A stretch of 64,000 bases of DNA from Rhodopirellula sp. P2 (GTDB taxonomy: Bacteria; Planctomycetota; Planctomycetia; Pirellulales; Pirellulaceae): the NCBI RefSeq assembly GCF_028768465.1, contig NZ_CP118225.1, positions 6,863,001-6,927,000 of the forward strand. Direction: 5' to 3'. The notes beneath the pieces were generated by a model. It was given only the letters and a program-made list of their open reading frames with translations, searched no databases and was not told where the DNA came from. Below, piece after piece: positions 9,202 through 18,233 of the stretch. Numbering within the stretch: the first letter of the stretch is position 1; each line of letters opens with the position of its first letter. Position numbers and translations under genes: made by a program.

Positions 9202-10728
9202 TCAACGACTGGTTTCCGCGACTTGAGGTTGATCCCAAAGCCGATACGGGTCGTCCAGTCGTTGCATTTCGGAGAGCAACAACGCTTCCAGTTCCTGACG
9301 TTTCTCAGCGTAGGCTGGGTTTTCTGCGAGGTCCGTTTCGAGTTCCGATTCACGGTGATGTTCGGGCAGGTACTCCAGCGGATTGGCGGCCAAGTTGAAC
9401 AACTGTGTTTCGCGGACTTTGCCGTCCAACGCGTCGTACTTGATCAGTTTCCAATTGCCCTTCTTCACGCTCCGCATGCCTGGTTTGGTCCCGCCGCAGT
9501 AGACGCCGTAGAGGACATCGCGAAGGACCTCTTTGTCGCCTCGGATAACGGGTTGCAAGGACTTTCCCTCCAGGGTTTCGGGACGCTCGATCTTGGCGAG
9601 GTCAACGAGCGTGGGCAGCAAATCGAGGAGGTACAAATTCCCGATCGCACGCTTTCCCTTTGGAATGCCAGGCCCTTGGATGATGAAGGGGACTCGCCAA
9701 GTGTGTTCGTACAGGTTTTGCTTGCCTTGCAAACCATGCCGACCAATCGCCATGCCGTGGTCGGATGTGTAGACGATGTAGGTGTTGTCCAGTTCGCCCA
9801 TCTGTTCGAGGCGTTGTAGCACCTTGCCGATTTGAATGTCGATGTTTTCACTGCAGGCAAATTCTCGCCCGAGTTCATTGCGAATGGTGCGTTCATCACG
9901 ACGTTCCCAAACGCCACTGACATTGACTTCGTCGCGAAGATTGGGGTGGCCGTGATGAAAAGGGTGAGCTTCCAAGTGGTTGGGAGGCAAGGGAGGTTGC
10001 TTGGGGTTCGCCGGTGGCAATGACTTGCGATCTTTGTGGTTGGTTGCTCCATACTTGGCCAGCAATTCAGGGGTTCCGTCTCGCGTGTCGTGAGGGTGCG
10101 AGAAACCAAAGTAGATCAGGAACGGATCTTCGTCGGACGCCGCCTCACGTTGAGCGAGGTAGTCCAAGACTTGTTTGCCGTGCCACGCACTGCCTGATTC
10201 CTCTGTTCCGCCACGTTTGGTGGCATCATGCACGACCGTGAATTGTTCGTTGGCGGCGGCGTAGCTGTTGCCCTTTTTGCACGTTCGCATCGTGTCGTAG
10301 CCGGCCCGGTTGAAGATCGCCGCCATCGTGTATTCAGGCAGATCCTTCGGCGCCAGCTTTTCGTCCGGGTAGCGAACGCTGTGGTTCTGATTGCGTTGCT
10401 TTGCGTTTTTGGGACGCCGCTGTGGAAGGTGCCAAACGGTGCGTCCCGTCATGATCATGTGGCGTGAAGGGGTGCAGACGGCACCTGACCAAGCGCCCAT
10501 GTGGTGAGCCCCATCGAACACCATTCCGGCTGCTGCCAAGCGATCAATGTTGGGTGTGTCCAGCGGCGAGTCGGGGTTGTAGATCTTCAGATCGAGCGGT
10601 GATTGGTCGTCAACCACGATCACCAAAAAGTTAGGGCGAGCATCGGCCGCCGTGGCGTGCGAGGCACACACTGCGCAAAGCAACGCGACAACAGGGAGCC
10701 AACGAGGAACAGGGATCATGAGACGCAT
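9202..10728 (-). CDS. Secreted sulfatase
   Basis: This 508-residue type I sulfatase has a signal peptide (VVALLCAVCASHATAA). The catalytic motif is C85-T-P-S-R89 followed by HMIMTGR, so Cys85 is the formylglycine precursor. The metal ligands VVDDQ (D40, D41) and YTSDHGMAIGRHGLQGK are present. It should hydrolyse a sulfate ester, probably of an algal polysaccharide, in the periplasm; the substrate is not predictable. The length fits choline-sulfatase/iduronate-sulfatase-like families of planctomycetes. It is followed, in the direction opposite to transcription, by another sulfatase on the same strand. Confidence 0.92.
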   Translation of the reverse strand: MRLMIPVPRWLPVVALLCAVCASHATAADARPNFLVIVVDDQSPLDLKIYNPDSPLDTPNIDRLAAAGMVFDGAHHMGAWSGAVCTPSRHMIMTGRTVWHLPQRRPKNAKQRNQNHSVRYPDEKLAPKDLPEYTMAAIFNRAGYDTMRTCKKGNSYAAANEQFTVVHDATKRGGTEESGSAWHGKQVLDYLAQREAASDEDPFLIYFGFSHPHDTRDGTPELLAKYGATNHKDRKSLPPANPKQPPLPPNHLEAHPFHHGHPNLRDEVNVSGVWERRDERTIRNELGREFACSENIDIQIGKVLQRLEQMGELDNTYIVYTSDHGMAIGRHGLQGKQNLYEHTWRVPFIIQGPGIPKGKRAIGNLYLLDLLPTLVDLAKIERPETLEGKSLQPVIRGDKEVLRDVLYGVYCGGTKPGMRSVKKGNWKLIKYDALDGKVRETQLFNLAANPLEYLPEHHRESELETDLAENPAYAEKRQELEALLLSEMQRLDDPYRLWDQPQVAETSR

Positions 10729-10769
10729 AGAGGTTCTCTCAGGGGATGGAGGTCGTGCAGGAATGAGGA

Positions 10770-12434
10770 TCAGGGGGTGGGGCGGAGGTACTCGGAAGGA
10801 TCCATCCAGTGGAGGTCCTCCCAGTATTCAGTGTCATTGGGCTGGGGGGTGCCCGGAGTGCTTCGGCCGTTGACAACGATCTTTGTGATTGCGGCTTGCA
10901 ATCGACGAGCGATCGGAGGGTGATCAGACGAGATGTCTTTGGATTCCGCTGGATCGTTGGCGAGATCATAGAGCTCGCCGTTGGCCTTGAACCGATTGGG
11001 AGCGATCCACTTCCAGTGACCAGCGGTGATGGCGAACTCGCCTCGCACACCGTGATTGATCAACGGGACGCGGTGATGTTCGTAGGCAGGGTCGAGCAAG
11101 ATGGAGGCGAAGCTTTGACTGTCTTCGGCGGCGTGGTCCGGCAGTGATTGCCCAAGCAATTCCGAGACGGTCGCCAACAAGTCGACTTGTCCCACCAGTG
11201 CATCGCTGGTTCGACCAGGTTGTTGGATGCCGTTGGGCCATCGAGCCAGCATGGGAACTCGGTGGCCGCCTTCGTAGATCTCACGTTTGCCACCTCGGTA
11301 AGGCCCGTTGCTGTGGTGACCAAAGTCATCGATCCGCTGCTTCCACGATTTTTCCGGCCCGTTGTCGCTGGTCAGAATCACAAGCGTGTTGTCGCTCAAT
11401 CCGGTGGCGTCCAAGTGATCGAGCAAGCGACCGAGGTGATGGTCGGTTTCGATGACAAACTCACCATAGCCGCCGCATTCGCCTTGGCCCCAGAACTCGG
11501 GCAGCGGGCAGACTGGGTAGTGCGGTGAAGTCAGCGGCAGGTATAGAAAAAACGGCTGGGCGTTGGATCGTGTTTCCGCGGACGGTGAGGTTGTGACTTC
11601 GGTGATCCACTCGATCGCTTTGTCGGTGAAGCGGGTCAGGCATTGATTGTCGATGAAGTCATCGGCGACCTCGATGGTGGTGTTCTTGAATCGTCCGCGA
11701 GCCTCACGCTCGGTGTCTTGGTACGGCGGCATGATGCGATAGTCGACGTGACGCTTGTTTGGTTTCTTGCCGGTCCAAGATTCGGGAGGAACCGCGGCGT
11801 GGCGACCATCGAACCAAGCCAGCACGCCATAGTTCAGGGATGCGGGAATGCCAAAGAAGTGGTCAAAGCCTTTGTCCAACGGCATGTCGAGAACGGGTTG
11901 GGACCAATCTCGGTCCTTCGGCGTGCCGGGGAACTGCATGCCCAGGTGCCATTTGCCGACCATGCCAGTTTGGTAGCCTTGGTCGCGAAGGAACGATGCC
12001 AACGTCATGCGGTCGTCGGCGATCAAACACTTCCCTTCGGCGTTCATCACACCTCGTTTGAGTGTCGTCCGCCAGCTGTAGCGACCCGTCAGCAGTCCGT
12101 AGCGGGAGGGTGTGCAGACGCTGTCGCTGGAGTGTGCGTTGGTGAATGCAATCCCTTCTTTCGCGAGACGATCCATGTTGGGCGTCGCGAATTTTGCGTC
12201 GGGGTTGAAACTGCTGACATCGCCGAAACCTTGGTCATCGGTGTAGACGATGATCACATTCGGGCGCGAGTCGACGGGCATCGCCGCGGACGTCTGTTGT
12301 GCGTCCAGCGAGCGAGGCGAGATTGTCGAGCAAACCAGCGCGATCAAAAAAATCCCGAGGAGGCCTCGGTGGACATCCCGCAGGTGCATCCAAGTTCGGC
12401 TCGACGGAACGGAGGAGAATGAGTCTGAATGCAT
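10770..12434 (-). CDS. Secreted arylsulfatase-like sulfatase
   Basis: This sulfatase has a signal region (LLGIFLIALVCSTISPRSLDAQ). The formylglycine motif is VCTPSRYGLLTGRYSWR. The metal motifs VYTDDQGFGD and LTSDNGPEKSW and a KWHLG motif mark it as an arylsulfatase-A-like enzyme. ATG 12434 is used. A GTG at 12473 would extend it by 13 residues, and an ATG at 12389 would place the signal at the very N-terminus; the start is uncertain. It is adjacent to the other sulfatase on the same strand, 41 bases away, so the two are likely co-expressed for degradation of one sulfated glycan. Confidence 0.9.
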   Translation of the reverse strand: MHSDSFSSVPSSRTWMHLRDVHRGLLGIFLIALVCSTISPRSLDAQQTSAAMPVDSRPNVIIVYTDDQGFGDVSSFNPDAKFATPNMDRLAKEGIAFTNAHSSDSVCTPSRYGLLTGRYSWRTTLKRGVMNAEGKCLIADDRMTLASFLRDQGYQTGMVGKWHLGMQFPGTPKDRDWSQPVLDMPLDKGFDHFFGIPASLNYGVLAWFDGRHAAVPPESWTGKKPNKRHVDYRIMPPYQDTEREARGRFKNTTIEVADDFIDNQCLTRFTDKAIEWITEVTTSPSAETRSNAQPFFLYLPLTSPHYPVCPLPEFWGQGECGGYGEFVIETDHHLGRLLDHLDATGLSDNTLVILTSDNGPEKSWKQRIDDFGHHSNGPYRGGKREIYEGGHRVPMLARWPNGIQQPGRTSDALVGQVDLLATVSELLGQSLPDHAAEDSQSFASILLDPAYEHHRVPLINHGVRGEFAITAGHWKWIAPNRFKANGELYDLANDPAESKDISSDHPPIARRLQAAITKIVVNGRSTPGTPQPNDTEYWEDLHWMDPSEYLRPTP

Positions 12435-12536
12435 TTTGGAACCGATGTCGACGGAGATGAGCGGTGAAACCACCTCGGATTGTATTCGAATCGAACCGCA
12501 AACTCGAAATGCCTTTCCATTTCCCTTGGTCGGCCA

Positions 12537-14576
12537 TCATGGGGCAGATGGCTGCAATCGCTCGGCACGCCGGAAATACTGCTCCGCTTCGGCGGTGTTG
12601 CCCAGAGCATCGTGCATGGCTCCCAGGTTGTACGTGGCGCTCAGGTGATTGGGAACGATCGCCAACACACGTTCGAAATAGCCGATGGCATCTTCGGTGC
12701 GTTGCTGATTCGCTGCGATCACTCCGAGATTCAACAGAGCACTGACATCGTCCGGGAATTGATCCAAGACGCCCTGCCAGACCGCAGACGCATCTTCCCA
12801 CCGTTGTGCGGTCATCAACACGCGAGCCAAATTGGTTTGGTGTTCCAGTCGTTCAGGGTCCAGTTGCACAGCGGTTTGAAACAGTTCAATCGCTTCCTCG
12901 TTGCGGCCTTGGGAGGACCGGAGCGTCGCCAGGTTCCCGTATGAGTTGGCGTAGCCAGGGTTGATTTCAATGGCACGGTTCAGCGACGCTTCTGCGGCAT
13001 CGAAGTCACCCATCATTCCTTGCGTTGCTCCCAGTCCGTTGTAGGCTTCGGCGAGCCCCGGATTGAGTTCCGTGGCACGGGTGTAGAGCGAGAGGGCCTC
13101 TTCCAGGTCACCCAGATTTTGACGTGCTTGTGCCAAATTGATGACAGAATCGGCAAACGTGGGTTTGATCTCCAGAGAGCGACGCAGATGCGTTTCGGCT
13201 TCCAGGTAGTCGCCGCGACGATTGAGCAACGCGCCCAAATTGTTGTGAGCCAGGAACGAGTTGGGGTTCTTGTCCAGCGTGTCCCGCCAGAGAACTTCCA
13301 GTCCGTGGTAGATCGTTGCTTGGCTGAACGAAACCGTGGCCAGCAGCAGTGCGGCACCGGCGGCCATCAGTTTGGGCAGGTGTCGCCCCAAGCCAAACTC
13401 TTCCTCGTCTTGATCCTTGGTTTGCAACCACGTCGCAACCACCCCCACGATCAAGGCAATCAAAGGCACACTGGCCATGTAGGCAAAGTGATCGGCAACG
13501 AAGGAGAACCGCATCGGGTAAACATCAAAGAATCCCAAGGCGGGAAACAGCGTTCCGGCGTACAGGCAGACCGCGGCGATGGGGCCGCGTCCCAGTCGCT
13601 GGCGCATCACGAACAGCGTGATCATCACGGCGACCGCTGCGATTGGAAATGCGTTTTGCCACCACGAGGTGACATCGATGTCCCATCGCGGGTAGGTGAA
13701 GATCAGCTCGGTCGGCCAAACCAATTTACCGGCGTAAAACCAAAGCGCGCGTCCGGCAATCAACACGCGTTGCCAAGGTGATAATTCCCAGTCCATGCCA
13801 CTGGCACCGACCTGGACCTTTTCCAACCACACGGTCAGCAGTCCCATTCCGATGCCGATCACAAAGAACGGAATCAGGGCGACGAAATCTTTGATCCGGA
13901 GCGTGCCACGCTTCCACCAAATCAACACCAGCAATGCGGCGGGCAAGGTGGAGGCGACCGTCTTGCTCAACAACGCAGCGATGAAACACAGCAATGCCAG
14001 TGCGTACCAACGCCGGTTTCGAGGCGTCGCTTCGGCGTCTGATTCCGACTTTGTGAAGTCCCAGTACCTGAGCCAGCACAGGATGGTCAGCAGCGTGAAC
14101 ATCCCCGACAGGACGTTTTTCCGTTCGGTGATCCAGGCAACCGATTCCACATGCATCGGGTGCACCGCGAACAGGAGCGCAGCGACGTAGGCTCCCGGCA
14201 CAGAAAAACGCGAGAGGACTCGCCACAGCAGCAACGCGCTGATGCAGTGGACCAGCACGTTGACCAAGTGGTAGCCCATCGGATTCATTCCCCAAAGGTG
14301 ATTCTCAATCCAAAATGAACTGTGAACGATGGGGTAGTACTGGGGGGTCGCCGAAGGATCGGTCCAGATCGCAACCAGTCCAGCAACGGTGTGCAAGGTT
14401 GGGTTTTCAGTGACGTAATCGTCATCATCCCAAATGAATCCACCTTGGATTGCTGGCAAGTAAGCGATCGCAGTCAGAAGGCACAGCGCCGCAGCGAGCA
14501 GCCCTTTCGTGAGGACGCTGGTGCGGAAGAAATGCTGGTCGGTCGAAGAAGAATGGGATTCCAAGCTGGCACTCAT
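12537..14576 (-). CDS. TMTC-like multi-pass membrane protein with C-terminal TPRs
   Basis: The chosen ATG at 14576 overlaps the upstream permease stop (ATGA) and gives 679 residues. The N-terminal half holds about ten membrane helices. An early GGFIWDDDDYV motif and HPMHVESVAWITERKNVLSGMF resemble the glycosyltransferase-like part of eukaryotic TMTC and bacterial DUF1736-type proteins. The C-terminal 260 residues carry about seven TPR units (FLAHNNLGALLNRRGDYLEAETHLRRSLEIKP and onward). The family may transfer sugars from a lipid donor; that is inference. It is the last gene of the metal-transporter operon, which may be only transcriptional convenience. Confidence 0.8.
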   Translation of the reverse strand: MSASLESHSSSTDQHFFRTSVLTKGLLAAALCLLTAIAYLPAIQGGFIWDDDDYVTENPTLHTVAGLVAIWTDPSATPQYYPIVHSSFWIENHLWGMNPMGYHLVNVLVHCISALLLWRVLSRFSVPGAYVAALLFAVHPMHVESVAWITERKNVLSGMFTLLTILCWLRYWDFTKSESDAEATPRNRRWYALALLCFIAALLSKTVASTLPAALLVLIWWKRGTLRIKDFVALIPFFVIGIGMGLLTVWLEKVQVGASGMDWELSPWQRVLIAGRALWFYAGKLVWPTELIFTYPRWDIDVTSWWQNAFPIAAVAVMITLFVMRQRLGRGPIAAVCLYAGTLFPALGFFDVYPMRFSFVADHFAYMASVPLIALIVGVVATWLQTKDQDEEEFGLGRHLPKLMAAGAALLLATVSFSQATIYHGLEVLWRDTLDKNPNSFLAHNNLGALLNRRGDYLEAETHLRRSLEIKPTFADSVINLAQARQNLGDLEEALSLYTRATELNPGLAEAYNGLGATQGMMGDFDAAEASLNRAIEINPGYANSYGNLATLRSSQGRNEEAIELFQTAVQLDPERLEHQTNLARVLMTAQRWEDASAVWQGVLDQFPDDVSALLNLGVIAANQQRTEDAIGYFERVLAIVPNHLSATYNLGAMHDALGNTAEAEQYFRRAERLQPSAP

Positions 14577-16030
14577 GGGTGTTGATCGTTGGCCGAGGGG
14601 ATGGGGCTGCCGTGCGGGTCCTTCTCCGGCGAATCCGTTTGATGATCGAGTTGGTCTTGCAGTTGACGATCGGTGAAGTGTTCGAGCTGGTGAGCTTGCT
14701 GGTGAATCCGACTGCCTTCCGAGTCGACTTGTGTGACCAGGTATTGTTCCCACAAACGGTGCGAGCGAACCAGCGATTCTGCTTCGGATCGCCCAACCCC
14801 CGTCAACTTGGGAACCAACACTTTCGAACGATCCCCCGTGCCCGACGTTCCCGCGGTGGCCGTCGACGATTCCGCCTGAGCGGTTTCGATGCGGCCACGC
14901 CAAGCGTGATACTTGACCGCCGATTTGATCGCGAAACGATTGGTCAGCAAGACGTCCGCCATCCAGGCATTGAGGTCGGCCTGCATGGCCATGGCATCCG
15001 CGATGGGGCGTTCGTCCAACGTCTTCTCTTCCATTCGGTACAGCAACGCCAGCACGTCGTCCGTCAGGATCGTCCAACGCAGCCATTGTTTGCGGATCCA
15101 CTGGGGAATCAATCCGCGGCGGGGCGATCCCACCACGGCCAGTGTGAACGCGAATCCCGTGGCGACTGCCATCATGCCCGCCGTGGTGGTGCTCCGGAAA
15201 CCGAACCAAGTCGGAATTTCGACGGCAGCCACGTGGCCGCCCCAGGCGGACGCCGCGCCGATCACACAGGCCAAGAGAATCATGACGCCCAGTCGATCGG
15301 TCAGCAAATACGCGGTTGCGGCGGGGACGACCAACATCGCAACGACCAGGATATTGCCCACACTTTCAAAGCTGGCAACGGCAGTCACAGCCACCAACGT
15401 CATCAGGACGTAGTGAATCGCTTTGGCTGAAAAACCGCTGGAGGTGGCCAGTTCAGCGTCAAAGGTTGCCATCTTCAGTTCTTTGAAGAACAGCCCCACG
15501 AAAGCCGCGTTGATCAACGTGACGATTGACAACACGACCACGACTCGCGGAATGTCGGTGGGACCGAGAATCGGAATCGGGACGACCCAGGTATCAAGCG
15601 GCGTCGATTCAATGGCCCCATACAAAACGCATCCTGGATCGAGGTCGACTCGATCGGCCGCCAACACGATCATGATCAACCCGGCGGCGAACAGCGTCGT
15701 GAACACCACCCCCATCGAGGCGCCCTCGTCGACTTCGCCGCGAACGTGAATCCAGTCGGACAAGAGTGCCGTCAGAACCCCCACGATCACGGCGCCGAGA
15801 AACATCCATCCGCTGCTACGACTGCCGGAAATCAAAAATGCGGCAGCCAAACCGGGCAGCACCGCATGACTGATCGCATCGCCGAGCAGGCTCATGCGGC
15901 GAAGCACCAGGAAACAGCCGAGCAACGACGACGCCACCGCGCACAGCATTCCTGCGGCGACGATCCATCCGTCCAATGCCCAGTTCCATTCCACCGTCCA
16001 AAATGACGCGGAGTCAGCCAAACCGATCAT
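14573..16030 (-). CDS. Metal ABC transporter permease with C-terminal MntR-like domain (distal)
   Basis: Residues 1-310 form an ABC-3 family permease (Zn/Mn/Fe) with about eight helices and the motifs LLGCFLVLRRMSLLGDAISHAVLPG and VVAMLVVPAATAYLLTDRL. Residues 320-460 are cytoplasmic. They read as a degenerate winged helix, a Ser/Thr/Gly-rich linker, and then a DtxR/MntR-type metal-binding and dimerisation segment (LTGVGRSEAESLVRSHRLWEQYL, with H424; HQLEH with H447, E450, H451). In B. subtilis MntR the matching ligands are H77, E99, E102 and H103. It overlaps the upstream permease by four bases. Confidence 0.85.
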   Translation of the reverse strand: MIGLADSASFWTVEWNWALDGWIVAAGMLCAVASSLLGCFLVLRRMSLLGDAISHAVLPGLAAAFLISGSRSSGWMFLGAVIVGVLTALLSDWIHVRGEVDEGASMGVVFTTLFAAGLIMIVLAADRVDLDPGCVLYGAIESTPLDTWVVPIPILGPTDIPRVVVVLSIVTLINAAFVGLFFKELKMATFDAELATSSGFSAKAIHYVLMTLVAVTAVASFESVGNILVVAMLVVPAATAYLLTDRLGVMILLACVIGAASAWGGHVAAVEIPTWFGFRSTTTAGMMAVATGFAFTLAVVGSPRRGLIPQWIRKQWLRWTILTDDVLALLYRMEEKTLDERPIADAMAMQADLNAWMADVLLTNRFAIKSAVKYHAWRGRIETAQAESSTATAGTSGTGDRSKVLVPKLTGVGRSEAESLVRSHRLWEQYLVTQVDSEGSRIHQQAHQLEHFTDRQLQDQLDHQTDSPEKDPHGSPIPSANDQHP

Positions 16031-17361
16031 GCCTCGACTCCTTCCGCGGAAGAGGCGTGAGGGTCGGTCGGCATGCGCCGCTCCCCCAGTTCGGCGTTGA
16101 GCAATGACTCGAGTTCTGCCACCGTTTCCGGTTCGAGCACGTGTTCAATCGCGTCCGCATCACGGTCGACACGTTGCGGAGCGATGTCGGCGTGATGAAT
16201 CAAATACAGTTCCCACAAACGGTGGCGGCGTGTGAGGCGGCGGGCTTCGGATTCCCCTCGTTCCGTCAAAGCAAATTCCATCTTGGTGATGTTCTCACTG
16301 ACCCAACCATCGTTGGAGGCCTGCTCCAGAATCTTCCGAAGTCGTTTGTTGGACCAGCTCCTGGCCTGCACGAGTTCGTCCCACGAAACCGACAACCGAT
16401 TCGGATCGGTTTCAAACAGTTCGTAGAGTTCCCGCAGCAAGTGTTGTCGATCGATGCTGGCGTTGAGCGAGCGACGACGCCACATCCGAATCAGCAAGCC
16501 TCGGCGAGCCCCGACCAGAAAACTGATTAGAAAGCCAACGCCGGTCGTCAGCACGATCATCGCGCCACTGGGCAATCGCGGCAGCATGGCGCTGGCGGCG
16601 GCTCCCACCAAGCATCCCAGCATGCCAATCGCCGACGAAAGGACCATCATCCAAACCAAACGGTCGGTCCAAAAACGAGCCGACGCAGCGGGGATGACCA
16701 GCAAGGCAATCACCAACACCAATCCCACGGCCTGCAGGCCAATGATGGTGATCACGACCACCACGCTCATCAGTGCCGCATCGAGCAGCACGACGGGGTA
16801 CCCCCGCGAGCCCGCAAAGGCTTCGTCGAAACACAGCAGTTTGAATTCTTTCAACAGCCCCACGCAGACCACAACACAAATCAACGATGCGATTGCGATC
16901 AGCCAAGCGTCGCTCTCGACCATCGACGCGGTCTTGCCATAGATGAAGGATTCCAGTCCGGCCTTGTTTCCGTTTTTCATTTGCTGAGCGATTCCCAGCA
17001 GTTCCAGTCCGAGTCCAAAGAAGACACTGAGGACAATTCCAAGCGCGGCATCCTCTTTGATGCGGGTGCCACGGCGAATGATCAGAATCGAAGCGATCCC
17101 GAACATGCCCGACACCGTCGCACCGGCCAACAACACGGGCAGGGAACGACCGTTGCCTCCCATGGCTGTGACCCACAGGAACGCGATCGCGATTCCGGGA
17201 AGCGCCGCGTGAGCGAGCGCATCGCCGACCAAGGCCCGGCGACGAAGCAGCGTGAAGCACCCCACCAACCCGGCAGCCAGTCCCAGCATCGCGGCGCCAA
17301 AAATCACGACTCGTGTGTTGTGATCTTGCAGACTGATCACACGCCAAAGGTGCTCGGGCAT
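16027..17361 (-). CDS. Metal ABC transporter permease with full MntR-like C-terminal region (proximal)
   Basis: Residues 1-290 are an ABC-3 permease (GLVGCFTLLRRRALVGDALAHAALPGIA; LVIALLVIPAASARFWTDRL). Residues 305-420 align by eye with a whole MntR/DtxR protein: a helix LLRELYELFE, a winged helix (WDELVQARSWSNKRLRKIL), LTERGESEA, RRHRLWELYL with H380, and DADAIEHVL with D403, E406, H407. The permease start shares one base with the ATPase stop. The region may gate transport by cytoplasmic metal; DNA binding from a membrane protein is possible but unproven. Confidence 0.87.
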   Translation of the reverse strand: MPEHLWRVISLQDHNTRVVIFGAAMLGLAAGLVGCFTLLRRRALVGDALAHAALPGIAIAFLWVTAMGGNGRSLPVLLAGATVSGMFGIASILIIRRGTRIKEDAALGIVLSVFFGLGLELLGIAQQMKNGNKAGLESFIYGKTASMVESDAWLIAIASLICVVVCVGLLKEFKLLCFDEAFAGSRGYPVVLLDAALMSVVVVITIIGLQAVGLVLVIALLVIPAASARFWTDRLVWMMVLSSAIGMLGCLVGAAASAMLPRLPSGAMIVLTTGVGFLISFLVGARRGLLIRMWRRRSLNASIDRQHLLRELYELFETDPNRLSVSWDELVQARSWSNKRLRKILEQASNDGWVSENITKMEFALTERGESEARRLTRRHRLWELYLIHHADIAPQRVDRDADAIEHVLEPETVAELESLLNAELGERRMPTDPHASSAEGVEA

Positions 17362-18200
17362 CAGATCGACCGTTCCCGGCGACGCATGGCTTCGGTGGCT
17401 TCGTCCAGCAACGTCAATCGGCCGCCGTAAGTCTTCTGCAGGTTTTCACTGGTGAACACGTCTTCGGTCTTGCCCGATGCGACCACTCGCATGTTCAGCA
17501 ACACGACATAGTCAAAGTAGTCCGGCACCGATTGCAAATCGTGGTGAATCACAACCGCCGTTTTTCCATCCGCTCGCATTTGACGAAGCAGGTCGATGAT
17601 CGCTGCTTCGGTGGCTGCGTCGACCGCCGCCAGCGGTTCGTCCATCAAATACAGGTCGGCGTTCTGCACCAGGGCTCGCGCCAGAAACGTGCGCTGTTGT
17701 TGCCCGCCGGATAGCTGGCTGATTTGCCGATGGGCAAGGTCAGCGATGCCCACGCGAGCGAGCGCTTCCCGGGCCATGTCGCGGTGTTTTTTACGAACCG
17801 GCATGCACCATCCCAATTGCCGATACAGTCCCATGGTCACCACATCGAGGGCGTCGACGGGAAAGTCCCAGTCCACACTTTCACGTTGCGGGACGTAGCC
17901 CACTCGGCTGCGAGATTTGGAATACGGTTGGCCAAAAAACTCGACTCGCCCCGACGCCCGCGGCATCAAATCCATGGCCGCTTTGAGCAGCGTGCTCTTG
18001 CCGGCTCCGTTGGGACCGACGATGCCGACCAAGTTGCCTGCCGGGATCTCCAGTTCGACGTCCCAGATGACGGGTTTGCGGTGATAAGCCACTGTCAAAT
18101 CGTCCACCTTCAAAGCGATTTCCGACGACGTGTCACCGGCACCCGACGAGGCGGAGCCGTTCGGAACAGAAGGTTCAACAGGGATAGCGGACGAACTCAT
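17361..18200 (-). CDS. Metal ABC transporter ATP-binding protein
   Basis: This is a 279-residue ABC ATPase with Walker A (GPNGAGKST, residues 62-70), Q-loop (YVPQRESVDWDFPV), signature LSGGQQQR, Walker B LYLMDEP and a switch His (VVIHHDL). The QRESVDWDFPV wording is characteristic of the Mn/Zn/Fe TroB/ZnuC/MntB group. A 28-residue Ser/Pro-rich N-terminus precedes the domain. It lies between the binding protein (33-base gap) and the permeases (one-base overlap). Confidence 0.93.
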   Translation of the reverse strand: MSSSAIPVEPSVPNGSASSGAGDTSSEIALKVDDLTVAYHRKPVIWDVELEIPAGNLVGIVGPNGAGKSTLLKAAMDLMPRASGRVEFFGQPYSKSRSRVGYVPQRESVDWDFPVDALDVVTMGLYRQLGWCMPVRKKHRDMAREALARVGIADLAHRQISQLSGGQQQRTFLARALVQNADLYLMDEPLAAVDAATEAAIIDLLRQMRADGKTAVVIHHDLQSVPDYFDYVVLLNMRVVASGKTEDVFTSENLQKTYGGRLTLLDEATEAMRRRERSI

Positions 18201-18233
18201 GATGCAAACAGATGGGCTGGACGGGGACGGTGC

